Of a stretch of DNA of 64,000 nt, positions 33,393 to 45,929 are shown one piece after another. The position numbers and the translations under genes are program-made. The stretch spans positions 139,690 through 203,689 of the forward strand of contig MNCI01035139.1 in the NCBI GenBank assembly GCA_015680685.1. Reading direction: 5' to 3'. The stretch's first letter is position 1; every line of letters starts with the position of its first letter. Under the pieces are notes generated by a model. It did not search any database. It saw only the letters and a program-made list of their open reading frames with translations, and was not told the origin of the DNA. This DNA comes from Gnetum montanum (taxonomy: Eukaryota; Streptophyta; Gnetopsida; Gnetales; Gnetaceae).

Positions 33393-36179
33393 ATGGCCCC
33401 GAAACGCTCCCAGCAGAAGAGTCCGACCCAAGGTGGAGCAAAACAACCTAGGAGAGGTCGAAGACAAGTCCCTGCCGGACAACATAATGAACAGGAGGTG
33501 CATTCATTCAGTATCCATCAAGACGAACCTCCTACCAGACGGTCCGGGCAGGCAGAAGGAGGAGCTGCTGCGCCTGAACTGGGACAACAACTCACGTTGC
33601 CCCCGGAATGTGTTCAGGCCATCCACACGAAGTCCACAATTGCTTCGGTGATTGTGGAACTCAACTTCGAATCTTTTGCAGAGTTCGCTCCTGAGGCTAT
33701 TAGGGATCACCTCAAAGGGTCTTCCTTATGGCCTGTCCTCTCTGAACAAGGTGCCTGGTACTTAGGAGAGACGTACCTGTTTTGGCACAATAAAGAGCAA
33801 GGCACCACAGTAAACATCGGTGGTGTGACAGTGGATTTTTCTACACAGGAAATTTCGAAGGTGTTAAACCTTCCAAACTCGGGCCCCCATGTTGCTCGGT
33901 TATCCACCCGATCAGACCCTAATGTGCGAAAAGACTGGCTAGAGAAGGCTTATGGCAGAGATAAGGCTTTTGGTGAGCTGACCACGGAAGAGCGAGTCTA
34001 TTTTAAAATCGGGACCTATCACCTCTTCCCCACAAAAGGTTTAAAGAGAATATCAACGTATGCGGCAAGAGGATGTGCAGTGTTGATGGGAAAGGTTAAT
34101 GCTAACCTTCCTCATCTATATTTGACGGAGGTCCTAAGGCGATTCGAAGAACGGAAGATAGGAAAAATGGCACTCCCTTTTCCCTGCCTTATCAGAAAAC
34201 TGTGCCATCGGGTAGGTATTCGGGGATATACAAATGATGTCCTCCGAAAGGCCCAAAATGCTTCTTACGCTGAATTATTAAAAGCGCCAGCTCCAAGAAA
34301 GAGTACTGCCGAAGAGTTGGGACCAGATGAGGAAGATGAAGAACAAGTGACTGAAACCCCTGCAACTCAGCTTGCAGGACCCAGTCAACCTCCAGCCACA
34401 GGTCCTAGCCAACAACAAGAAGCAGAACCCGGTACAGGCCAGGATCAGCCACCGCTGCAAGACTATAGACCGTCAATGAGCCATTTGAGGGCCATTGCTG
34501 AGACGGTCAGTTGGGGAAGTCGTGATGACACCAGTCTCTTCCGTGTCATCGATGATGCCAGGCAGCCTACAATTTCAATAGATCGCACAAGGGGTGAGTT
34601 GTCAGTGCAAACAGGAGGAGGGGAAAGTAGATGGTCACAACAGATTTCTGGACATGCGGCATCTTTTCAAGTGCAATTAGAGACTGGTGAAGGGGCCACA
34701 GTGGTGGTCATGCAACACCAGGATGCTGCTGGAGCAGCTGATGTGGTAGCTGACCACATCAAGGAATCTTTTCATGTACCTGTTGTGCCACCGGCAGATC
34801 TTTCAGGAGCACAAGATGCTCAAACCATTGCCGGAACCTCAATGACTCCTGCAGAACATGAGGATGCATTGGACAGATTGCTTCAAACAGGACAAGTTTT
34901 AACGTCCCTGTTTGGCATCCCTCGGGATGTAACCGCAATGCAGTCAGACCTCATTTCGACAAAGGGGAAACTGGTCATATCCGAAGTAAGGGCTGAGCAT
35001 GCTGAGGCTGAAGTGTAGAAATTACAAGAGCAGCTCATTGCCATACAAGCAGCACAACAGGATCCCTTGCGATTGGTTCCCGCAGACCAGTTAGACAATT
35101 TTAAAATCGAGCAATTAACCAAATTAATTGCAGAAAATAAGAAGGTGGTAGAAGAAAAGGAGACGGCCACTTGGGATGCCTCCGCAGCAAAGGCGCAAAC
35201 TCATGTGCATCTTAAGGCACTTAAGGCCTTGCAGGAAGAGAATAAGCAGTTGGTTGCAGATAACCTTCGGTTGACTTCTGTGGAGAAGCAAAAAAATGTT
35301 CTCGATGAGCACTTTCATCAACTGCGAGAACAATTCATTCGAGTCAACCAAGACGTAAGCCGTTTAGCCAGAGAAAATCAAACCCTCTCAATGGAGGAGG
35401 TGCGCGCTATTCGACAAAAATCAGCCATCAAGATTAGTGCATGGCAAAATGATGCTAAACGACATGAGAAGCTGAAGGAGCACTTCCGTGATCAGGTGGG
35501 GATGTATAAAAAGATCCTGGAGAAGGAGATCCATATGGCCAAAGCTCAAATCAATAGCATCAGTGCCCAGCACACTGATTGGGGGGCCATTGTGGACACT
35601 TATGCCTATGTCCACCAGGCGGAAATTAAAAACCGGGACCTGCAGATCCAGGACTTAACTGAATACATGAAGTTGGCAAACCTTCGATATGCCAACCTGG
35701 CCATGTTAATAGCAAGATGCCTGAGGTCAGAGCTCGAGTAGCAGGTAGCTTCCACCTACATCAAAATTGAAGCAGAATTTGCAGAGCGAAAGAAGTTGGC
35801 TGAAAAATTGGATGTTGCAAATTCTGAACTCTCGGTGGTAAAAGAAAGTTATCAAGGACAGAAAGATGTGGCAACTGACTTGGCTTGATGGCTAACAAAA
35901 CTTCATGAATACAAAGACAGAGCCAGAGCCTTCGAAGAGGAACGACGGGTGTTCGCGGCGTGGTACGTCAAAGCTAATCAGATGTTCCCGCAAATACCCT
36001 GTCCGTGGGAAGTGCTGACTCCATCAGACATCGGAGCATCAGCATGGATGGCACAAGACCCTCGGACCGAAGAGGAGAAGCTCCAGGCTATTCTTCAGTG
36101 TTATCAATCTTCCAAGCTCGGAGCATGTGATAAAAGGAAAGCAACCATGGAGGAGCCACCGCCACCAAGAACTACATGA
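33393..36179 (+). pseudogene. Large coiled-coil protein with transposon-protein-like domain
   Basis: One reading frame of 929 codons, interrupted only by TAG 35016, TAG 35739 and TGA 35886; reading resumes in the same frame each time. The start MAPKRSQQKS directly follows an intron-like acceptor (TGTGATTGCAG), so a spliced 5' leader is possible. Residues 1-55 are basic and Gln-rich. About 90-300 form a globular region (ETYLFWHNKEQGTTVNIGG, VDFSTQEISKVLNLP, YHLFPTKGLKRISTYAARG) resembling the putative plant transposon protein class. About 305-360 are acidic and Gln/Pro-rich. From about 540 on it is coiled coil. The end reads EEPPPPRTT. No RT, protease or integrase accompanies it, so it may be a non-autonomous element's protein or a former host gene. 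Function unknown. Confidence 0.7.
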
Positions 36180-36350
36180 GTTCCACATTTTTGTAGTTGT
36201 AGCATTTTTTCTCTGGGTTGTGTCTTCCCACACTGCGGCATTAGTCCATTTCTTTTTTCAGTTAATAATCCCATACCTATCCACTGTGTAATCACTGAAG
36301 CTTGTTCTCCTTGTAACTTGAGGACGAGTTTTTATTCAGTCGTGGGGGTA

Positions 36351-36457
36351 TGATGAGACGCAGTTTGCATCAACCGCGATATCGCATACATGATATCGCG
36401 TCCTTCCCTACGATATCGCGTACGCAATATCGCAGTCGGCTGCAATTTCTATAAATA
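36351..36457 (+). promoter_or_regulatory. Second palindrome-TATA block after the large frame
   Basis: GTCGTGGGGGTA at 36338-36350 looks like a polypurine tract, and TGATGAGACGCAG follows it, resembling an LTR start. GCGATATCGC, CGATATCGCG and related palindromes then lead to TATAAATA at 36450-36457. Layout equals 32830-32924, but the downstream sequences do not match well, so a true LTR pair is unproven. Confidence 0.5.
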
Positions 36458-36856
36458 AGAGGCGGCTCTCCCTTATTCGGGATCCCAGTTTTAGTGTAGC
36501 GAAGCTCTAGCAGTTTGATCCCTCCAGAGTTGGAATTTTTCCCGTGTCTGCCCGTAGTGTAGTGAATGTAATTGTACAGTGTCTTTATTCGAGTGTGCCG
36601 TACTTGGACACGCACATGACCGGCAATAAAGATCGAGATTACTTCATCATTGCAGCATTCACTTAGTTTATTTATTTGTTATTTATTTAATGTTATTTAT
36701 TGCTTTCATAGCGCGGTGTGAGTACGACTTAACTACGAGCATCTACGGGTGTGTACGGCTAGTTAAGGAATCGGTTACTCATCGCGATTAGTTTCTCACC
36801 CTTAAACTCCTAGAAGCGGAACGAGTACGACTTGATTACGAGCATTTAAGTGTGAC

Positions 36857-36980
36857 TGCTTGGTAGCCCAGTGGTGTAGCTAGGGGGATCTACGCTTGGT
36901 AACCCAGTGGCGTATTTGGGGTCTGCGCTTGGTAATCCCAGTGGCGTACCTAGGCCTATGCTTGGTAGTCCCAGTGGCAG
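36857..36980 (+). repeat. Four tandem copies of a 33-35 bp unit
   Basis: GCTTGGTAACCCAGTGGCGT or close variants occur near 36857, 36892, 36926 and 36959. The flanks 36720-36790 and 36970-37030 share GGAATCGGTTACTCATCGC. The rest of 36458-37150 shows no gene. Confidence 0.75.
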
Positions 36981-37769
36981 TCGTGCACGAAGTCCAAGAT
37001 GTGTACGGTTGATCAAGGAATCGGTTGCTCATCGCACTTAGGCTAGATTAGACTTTCTTACCCTTTTCCTCTTAGCTTAGATTTAGTTAAATATTATTTT
37101 CCACTGCCATCAGGAGTAGCGTTAGATTAGGAACACATCATACACCTCATCTAGACTAAACCATACGTGACATATGCAAAACTAGTCTAGATGGGAAGAC
37201 AGCGAACTGCGACCTAAGGCTAACTATCTAGATACCACAACTAGTCCATCTACGGAGTTCGACCGGATCGTGCGTGCGACGCTCGTTTCGTATGGTTGAG
37301 TGTAGGGGTATCTTGACACTCATTAGAAGCCTTCAGAGATCACATTCTACCATTATCATTGGTTCTTAAACATCTTACCAAGGTAATGAAAAGCAACAAG
37401 CTACCAAAGACTATAATTGATTTGGAGATATGCACCTACATTTTGGAAGACCTCCGATCAATCCTCCTAGGTGTCCAAATGTGTGATGTTTCATCTATTC
37501 AAGAAACTATGTTTCTCAAGAATACCCTTAAAGGTCCCACCAATGGCTAGCTAGAAGTGGTTTAAATGGTGATCGCCAATTGAACGTTCACAACTTTCAA
37601 CTACAAGCTTGATTACATGTGATTAAGATTAATGATGATGATTAGGAAATGACATCAATGAGGGTGATTTAAAAAATCTCCTAGAGTCTAGTAGCCATCC
37701 ATCAAAACCTTCAAGAATAGCAACTAAAGTAAGAATCCAACTTTCATTTGGTACAAATGGTTCCTATTC

Positions 37770-39235
37770 AATTTTAAATAAAAATGATAGATGATTTGGT
37801 TGACACAAGTGCCAGCCATAATTTTCTCTTGGGATGGCTTGTACTCTCAACCTATGAGTACACCCAACTTTAGCATCATGTAAGTTAGCCAAGTTCTGTT
37901 TAGTCACATGTACTAGGATGATGAAAGAAGTGACTGTAATAGTTATTAGTGGAAAACTGAACTTCTTTGTCCTAGACTTTGATTCTCTCTAAGTCATTCT
38001 TAAGCAAGAATTCTTTAAGAAGGAAAAAGTGGTGGTTATTTCATACCTAGACACTCTCTACATCACATAGAATGACTCACCTTGACTAGTGAAAGCCTCC
38101 TCTCCATAATTAATAAATACTAACCAAGAAGTCCAAGTTGTCTCATCTATGGTGATGAAGTGGATTAATAGGCATTCAACCCAACAAGTTTTTCTTGCAA
38201 TGCTTAGGAGGATAGATGATGAGAGTTTAATGAAGGAGAACATGCAAGAAGAGAATGTGCTAGGGATGTATAAGGATTTGATGCCAACAAAGTTACATGG
38301 AAAATTGTGAGAACAACAGGTTTTTGATTACAAAATTGAGCTATTCTTAGGAACTACCTCTCCTAGGTATCAATCTTATAGAATGTCTACTTCTAAGCTA
38401 GCCAAGTTGAACAAGTAGTTGGAGAGTTTGGTACATATTGTAGTAGGAAATGAGAAGAAAATAGCATGCATCACCCATTATGGATAACATTAGTAGATGG
38501 TCATGCCCTTTGATTTATGCAATAGTCCTACCACATTTTGCACTTTCATGAATGAAGTGTTTCATTCATTTTTGGATTAATTTATAGTGGTGTCCCTTGA
38601 TGATATTTTGATCTATTCTTGTTCCATAAATGAACATCTTTAGCATCTAGACTTGGTGTTCTCAAAGTTGCATAAGCACAAGCTATATGTCAAGAGGAAA
38701 AAATGTGAGTTTGCTAAGCCAAAGTTGAAGTTTCTTGGTTACATAATTGGTGGAGGTAAGGTAAAACCAGATCCAAAGAAAGTGAAAACCATTCCCACTT
38801 AGCCTATTCGAAAAGAAGTGCATTAGATGCACTAATTTCTAGCCTTGGCAAGTTATTATAGGAAGTGTATTTATGGATTCTCTAATGTGATGGTAGCATT
38901 GATGAATTTACAAAAGAAAGACACTCCTTGAATTTAGAGTCCCCAGTGTTATGAGGCATTTGACAAGATTAGGATGGCCATCAAAATGAAGCTACTATTG
39001 GCCCTTCTTGATCTCTTGAGGCTATTTGAAGTTTACATGGATTCCTCAAATGAGGTGATTAGTCGAGTGTTATTACAAGACAATCATCCTATGGCATTCA
39101 AATCAAAGAAGTTAATTGAAACAAAAAAGTTGTGGCCTGTGGATGAAAAGAAGATATTTGCAAATGTGCATTCCCTTTACACATGGTGCCATTATCCCTG
39201 GTGGTCCCATGGTCATAAAAAATGATAACATTGTT
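37770..39235 (+). pseudogene. Chromovirus protease, RT and RNase H remnant
   Basis: Ty3/gypsy chromovirus pol in an advanced state of decay. Protease at about 37785: LVDTSASHNFLL, the D-T-G region with changes. The RT lead at about 38320-38430 reads DYKIELFLGTTSPRYQSYR, then jumps to THYG..WMVMPFDLCNSPT at about 38475, so the catalytic first motif is deleted. It continues with SLDDILIYSCSINEHL (YxDD site, about 38590) and FLGYIIGGGKVKPDP. RNase H runs from about 38940 (YEAFDKIRMAIKMKLLLALL, DSSNEVISRVLLQ) to VIKNDNIV at 39232. Stops are frequent. The unit is unrelated to the Tat elements to its left. Confidence 0.85.
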
Positions 39236-41815
39236 ATAACATCTATATTAATTATCTATAAAATCCTATAAGTAACTAATAGAGATGTTATGAATTCCCA
39301 AGGATCTGGATTTAACATTGATTTACTAACTCAAGGGAAGCAATAAAATAATTAAAAATTATTGATTAAGAGCATAAATACAGTAGAGTAATATACTGCA
39401 ACAAAATTTTATATAACTTACCTACACAATTATATAAAATTTATTTAGAAAAGAATAAAGTTTTGTGCAACCATAAAAATGGAGATGTTGAAAAGATTCA
39501 CCGTTTGCATCATAAAATAGTACAGAAAATAATGATCCCAATGACAATTGTTTCACCTTGACTATGCCTCATCACACACCACTAGACTCAACTACTTAGT
39601 GGCATGGTTTTAGCTAAATCCATATCCTCGCATGAACTTACGAATCAAAATCTATGATAGAAAATCTATCCCACAATCTTTGTTTTTGTGGGATGGGTCC
39701 TACTAAAGAGCACTTCACTACTACATGTAGATGAGAGCATCTAAAAGATTCATGGCTCTCACTACTAACTGATCAAAATTGGCCACACAAATATTATTAT
39801 TTTATTCCAAAAACTCAAAATGTACCCAAAATGACCAAAAATCCATAAAAGCTCAAATTCCACAACATTTTTACAAAATAATGTTTATGTTATAAGTAGA
39901 TCCCAAATATTCATAAAATATCCAAGGACAAGTTGGATATCATTTCCACAATTTCAAGAACTCACCAAAAGATAGAAAATGTTACGAACAAGATTAAAAT
40001 ATTATTTTTCATAAAAAACCCAAAATTATAGAAATTTGGTAGCATCTCGGCATATTAACTAAAATCGTAGAAGAATAATAGAAAAGAGTAAAGCCGAGAG
40101 GAGAGATGAAGAATCCATAGCAATATGGAATAGCCATGTGAAAGGAAAATAAAATAAACTTTTTTACTTGCATTGGCAGAGCTTCCATAATTTTCTTATG
40201 TATTCCTTTAATGCCTAATTCTCTCAATTGCTTTTTGCTTGACTTAGCCTATCATCCCCAAAACCCTTCTTCAAATTGCGATGGGATGTAACTAAGGCCT
40301 CAGCCTATTTATAAGGGGGGAAATGAAAGAAACCAGGCCCAAATTAACTTCAAAACGAAGAAAAAAGAACAAAAACATATCTATGTGGGAAAACATGAGA
40401 GAATATTGTTTTGGAAAAATACAAAAAGGTAGAAAAATCCAATGGCAAAAAGCAAGAGATGGAAATAGGCAATACAAGAAAGAAAAAGGCAGTGGAAAAA
40501 TGCTACGGTAATAATCAAGGTAATATGCATAAAATGCACATAACATACGGTATATACTTGTAACGTATTTGAACTTTTCTTTTGTTTTGCGCATGAACGT
40601 GCTTCCTGGAATGTTGGCAATGACTTTTTAATTTCTAATTTTTTATTTTTAAAAATTATTTTCATAAGTATATTTTTAATTTTTCTCCTTTGCCTATTAC
40701 CCTCACACACAAACACACAAACATCCATAACATGCACATTGGAACTCCAAATCAAATTCTATTTGAGCTTACATGATCTTTATCAAGTGCTCTACTAAAT
40801 TGTATGTTGAAATCTCACCTAAACTTTACTTATCATAGTCGGTGAATTCAAATGTCGAAGCATTTACAATATTTTAACAAATTAGAAAATGTAATATTTC
40901 AAGAACCATAACTCCAAATCTAGTGAATCAAAGATCAAAATCTACATTTTCAAATGCCTTGGACACATTGATAAGGTCAGATTCTAGGAAAGACATCATT
41001 CTAAGATACATCCTTACAAAGCCAATTTATGCAATATTAAATTATAATTAAAAATTAACTCCATATCCTAGTTTAATAAAAAAAGGTAGTAAGGAATTTA
41101 GTTGGGTAGGGTTAGGCTCCATAATTGCTCCATGAATAGAGTATTATACAAGCACATGTGCATAATAAAATAAATGATGTATGACTAGATGTGCATAATA
41201 AAGCATAAATGTGCAATAAATATGCATAGCCAAATACTTGTAAAAGCATGTAACTAGCAAAAGAAAAATTTCCTAGGGTAATTGGATTTTAACATCTAAT
41301 CATAAAATATGAGGTAAATCTTTAACTAAGCTCCAATAATAGTAAACTCAAGGAAACAAAACTTTAACAAAACATCTTAGTAATCAGGTTGCATTCACTT
41401 ATGTAGGAAACTAATAACAACAACAACAATAATAATAGTAATAACAACAAGGTAATATATTGAAACACATCTGATAGCATTAAAGAATTAATAATATCCA
41501 TTAGATTAAGTAACTAAACCTTGCAAATTCTTAAGTTGTGACAACTTCCATAAGTTATCTTTTCAATCAGTCGAAATTGAAGTCAAAACAAGCTTACTGG
41601 TTATAAGGGTTCGACCTCTAGTTTGTTTATTGAGTAGATGTGGTCATGGATTTATTAAGTAGATGTCTACAGGTGAATTTGATGGTTGTGGGACAACCAA
41701 ATAGGTTATGGATGTTGAATGATCATGATTTCTAGCAAAAGATCTAACATGGGTTGTAGCATGATTAGCATACCTAAGAGTTGTTGAAGCTGGTCTATGA
41801 TGGAGGCGATTTGAA
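39236..41815. mobile_element. AT-rich insert within the chromovirus, type unknown
   Basis: RNase H stops at 39235 and integrase starts near 41816, whereas only a few hundred bases should separate them. The insert is about 2.6 kb, AT-rich, with no coding similarity. On the minus strand CTTATAAATAGGC (near 40310) is a TATA-like site, which would suit a solo LTR. Clear termini were not found. It includes an AAC/AAT microsatellite at about 41408-41455. Confidence 0.4.
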
Positions 41816-43140
41816 TTTTCATAAAGTTGATGGCCTACTCCTGTACAAGAAAATGCAATTGTATGTTCCATATTAGGGTGCTTTATATTCCCATATCATT
41901 AAAAAATGTCATAGCACCCTCTATGCTAGTCATTTGGATCATAAGTGCACAATGGCTTTTGTGGAATGGTAGTTTTATTGGTCAAATTTGGGGATCGAAG
42001 TGGCAAACTTTATTTGAATTTTTTTGTTCTGTTAAGAAGATAAGAGTTCAAATGTGAAACTAGGGAGGCTACTTCACCCCTTGGAGATTCCAAAGTTACC
42101 ATGGGTGACTGTCTCCATGGATTTCATCTCAAGACTACCCATAGTACAAGGATATTCTAACATCCTTGTAGTTATGGATTAGTACTTCTAGTATTTCATC
42201 TTCATCTCATGTTCTACTCCTTGTGTAGATGAGGATGCAACATTCTTATTTTTTGACAATTTCATATGCTATTTTGGATTGTCATCTAGCATAATCTTTG
42301 ATCATGATTCCTGATTCACTAGAGAATTTTAGCATAAATAATTTCTAATGTTGGGGACAAAGCTATGAATGTTCTTGGGGTTCCATCCTCAAAAAGATAG
42401 TTAAATGAATTGAATCAATAGAGCTCTTGAAGAATATATGCAACATTTCATTTAGTTCGATTAGACAAACTAGGAATCCTTGGTACCAATGGCTCAATTT
42501 AGTTATAAAATTCAAAAATCCTTAGCCATAGGATTCTCTTCGATGGAGTTGGCATTAGACATGTAACCATTAATTCCTTAGTTGGTGGAAACCTACCATT
42601 GAGGTTAAAATCCTTTAGCAAATAAATTCATCAAGTCTTAGGTGGATTACATCCAAGTTGCTTGATTGTACTTACAAAGCCCATGCATCAAATGAAAAAG
42701 TAGGCAAATAATAGAAGGAGGCCATTGGATTTTTCAGTTGGAGAGTGGGCATTGTTGAAAATGGATTATGTTAAGTAGATGAGGCTAAAGAAGGATGCTA
42801 GTTAGAAGTTTCTTAAAAGTTATAATGGATCTTTTAAGATCCTTTATCGGGTCAATCCTATCACCTACAAATTGCAACTATTGGCTTATTTAGCAAAATA
42901 TCTTCTAGTCTTCCATGTTTCTATGCTCAAAATGTTTAATCTTAAGGAGACTAATCCCTTCATTCTTAGGTCCAAGGAACCTTCAAACATAAAATATGTG
43001 AAAGGATGATGAATTCACTCCATTGTTAACATGTGCACCATGGGATGCACTCTAGATTAGAAAGTTGAGTGCCTTGTACACTAACAAGGCATGTCCTTAG
43101 AGGAGGATACCTAGGAAGAATGGAAGATTCTCAAGAATAA
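41816..43140 (+). pseudogene. Chromovirus integrase and chromodomain remnant
   Basis: Integrase with the zinc region (VDGLLLYKKMQLYVP, then a run ending in FLFC), the core from LHPLEIPKLPWVTVSMDFIS through ILVVMD, and later NPITYKLQLLAYLAKYLLVF and HVSMLKMF, the conserved end of the C-terminal domain. At about 43065-43135 ECLVH, QGMSLEEDT and EEWKILKN correspond to a chromodomain, which in this group reads histone marks and guides insertion. Many stops and shifts are present. Confidence 0.8.
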
Positions 43141-43813
43141 GTAGATGTTCATTGTGAACTTCTACACTAAAAACCACATTGATTTGCCTTTGTGGATGTA
43201 CATGGATGCCTCACTAAAGGTACTCACTAGATGATGAGAGTCATAATGCTACCTAAAAAAATAGAGAAGGTGTACCAGGCTAGAAGACATCAAGTAAATC
43301 TAAGACAAACCACTTCTAATAGGTAGAGAATTGATGCATCTCCCCTTTTAGTTATGAAGTTGGATGATGCCACAGTGGGGTTAGATCCTAAGATCCCTGT
43401 ACATGCTAGTGAAAGATTATGGAAAGTGGTTTTCCCAAGGTACATATAGCCTTCCCTTGGTTGCAGCAAGATCAACTTTACTCTCTCATTTCACAACTAC
43501 AGATAGAAAGCTAACTTTCATGTCAAGCAAGTAGTTTTCACTCTAGGTACAAAGGTTAGTACAATTTACATGAAAAGGGCAATCCTCTTCTTCCTAATCC
43601 CGAGTTGCATGAACTTCTTTAAGCCTTTGTTGGATGGCAGGATGAGTTCAACACTTTCGCTTTACAATGGAAGAATCATAGTCATTGGACCTTCCTATCT
43701 ACAACTATTGAATGGGTTTCTAGATGTTCAAAGTTTCTTAATATCCATTGCAACTCTCCACATTTGGAATAGTGGACACTCTAAGAACATCACTTCTTTG
43801 AATTAGGGAAGAG
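43141..43813 (+). other. Chromovirus 3' region
   Basis: Sequence between chromodomain and LTR. A broken frame (43600-43800) reads ELL, AFVGWQDEFNTFALQWKN, EWVSRCSKFLNIHC with few stops; I do not recognise it. It ends in a short purine tract TTAGGGAAGAG. Confidence 0.45.
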
Positions 43814-44200
43814 TGTTGGAAAATATGCCTTATTAGTGGATCAAAGTTTGTTTTCCTCTAGGATGAGGATTGGAGAAGTGTGGAGATCCTTTGGGATTTC
43901 ATGCTTCTTTAACCATCATTTAGAAATACATGGGCCATAATTCATTGTGAACCTCATCACAATATTATGTAGGGTTGTCGAGGTGGTTTGGCTTTGATGC
44001 TTGATCCACCGTGCTCTTTTCAAAGTTAGGTTTAGGACTAGATGCATTAATATAGGAATATATCGTAGTCTTTTTAGGGGAGTCCATGTGATGTGTACTT
44101 ATTGTATATCTATGTGTATGTACACCTAGTTGGTCTAATTATATAATTAATGCTTATTACAATACTAACATGTCTAACCATTGGCTAATAGGTTGTGTGT
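43814..44200 (+). mobile_element. Probable chromovirus 3' LTR start
   Basis: TGTTGGAAAATATGCC follows the purine tract directly, as an LTR start should. The LTR end is not defined because no 5' copy exists in the window. Confidence 0.45.
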
Positions 44201-44639
44201 TATGCTATGACAAAGGGTGCTAAGCTTTAAGGTGTAGTCCATCTTGAGTTTGGCCTCACTTTTGTTGTTGCTATTGGGACTCTTGAGTGTTGTTGAATGG
44301 TGTTTTAAAGGATGGTGCCATTATAGTAGTCAACACTAGTATCAATGAAAATAGTATTGGTTGAAAATGACTAGACCATAAAGTACAATTATCCAATAAA
44401 TTTTCTCATTGGTAAGTGAAGAAAAACTCAAAGAAAATTAAAAAAATATTATAGTGGTAATTACCAATCAGGGATAAAATATCATAGCATGCCTCTCTAC
44501 CAACTTGCTTTAGCTTTCTTAGCAAATTCATGAAAGAGATAATGATAATACACCATTATTGAAAAACAAAAAGAAAGTGTAGATGTAAGGCAAGGTTATA
44601 TACTAATCAAGAGAAGATTAGGCTTGGTGTGAAAAGCTT

Positions 44640-44965
44640 CAACATCATCCACTTTATCATCATGTTTCAAGGGTTCAAAATCAACTATCAAGATGATGTG
44701 TAAAATTAAAATTATTAGTTAAAAAACTAATGAACCTCTTCTAATTAGTTCAAAAATTTATCTATTTGTGGCAAGGAGTATTTGTTCTTTACTTTCACCT
44801 GGTTCAACTACTAATAGTTTATGCAAAACTACATGTTGCTATCCTTCTTCTTGATAAAGAGAACATGAGGAGCCAAAGGAGACACACTAGGATAGATTAG
44901 GTCCTTATGAAGCAAATTTTTATACTAAATCTTTAGTTCCTAACTCATCAAGAGACATCTAAGAA
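44640..44965 (-). pseudogene. Gypsy RT fragment
   Basis: On the minus strand PSVSPLAPHVLFIKKKD (44890-44945) matches the RT finger block of chromovirus-type elements, followed by FCINY, LNQVKVKN and EYSLPQIDKFLN. Stops interrupt it. A short relic. Confidence 0.7.
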
Positions 44966-45479
44966 GAAATACTTATGTTTAGCCAATTACATATTATAAT
45001 CTTTCTAATTCTTTCAACTTTTTCCATCATGAAGGATATTTGTTTGATGCTTATCCCTTTTTTTTCTCAAGAAAAATGATTTTGAAGAAAATAAAAAATG
45101 TGTTGAAGTTAAAGATAGAAAAAAATAATATGAAGTTTAAGGCCTTATTATTAATTTTCATTAGGTACATTCCATTGGATCAATCCATAAACATATATCT
45201 TTTTAAAGATTAGCCTTTATTTCAATAAAGTGTTTAGTGGGTTGTAAAAATGATTTTTTCTTTTTTCTATTCCATTCAGTAGGGAACCCCTATGTTATTA
45301 AGTGAGATAATTTGCAAACAATGATTTCCTTGTTGATTTTGAAACCATTATAGCTTTTGTAAAAAATAACTCATCTAAGAACTAATCTAAGAGTGGTTCT
45401 TCATCAAAATCCTTATTCGATCATAACTAAGATAAATGATCAATAGCTACATTCTCTTGCCTTTTTTATCTATCCTTGC

Positions 45480-45860
45480 AAGTTTGAATTCTTGTAAGAT
45501 TACAAGTCATTGTATGACATGAGGGCTAACTACTAGCCCTTTTTTAAGGAACTTGATGATGCTTTGGTTAATGTGGATGTACACAAGATAGTTGAGCACA
45601 TAGTGTCTAAACTTTTCAACTACATACATCATCACCGGTAACTCTTTTTTTAGGGTAGTGTAACTAAGTTGTGCTCTTGTGATGCCTCTACTTTCATAGT
45701 AAGTATGAATTTTACTGCATCGTTAGATGCAATTATCATTATGTAAAATGGCTTTGACTAGTCTAGTACTTGAAGAATAGGGGTTCCCACCAGATTTAGC
45801 TTGAGAAGTTCAAAAGCTTTCTTACATTCTTTTGACGAAATGAATGGTACATCTTTCTTT
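45480..45860 (-). pseudogene. Gypsy RNase H fragment
   Basis: On the minus strand KECKKAFELLKLNLVGTPIL is followed by SKPFYIMIIASNDAVKFIL, the start of RT-linked RNase H. It lies before, not after, the RT fragment at 44640-44965 in minus-strand order, so the two are rearranged or come from different insertions. Confidence 0.7.
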
Positions 45861-45929
45861 CTTAGCTTGAATGTTTGTAGACTAGTTGCTACAATTATTA
45901 ATTTCCCAAACTTCCCTTATATTCTAATT

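Noticed and set aside
32828-37150. Confident LTR pair around the 929-codon frame
   Set aside because: Only the palindromes and TATA boxes correspond; sequence after the TATA boxes does not align by eye, and no target duplication was found.
41408-41455. AAC/AAT repeats as a regulatory site
   Set aside because: An ordinary microsatellite in the AT-rich insert, with no further signal.
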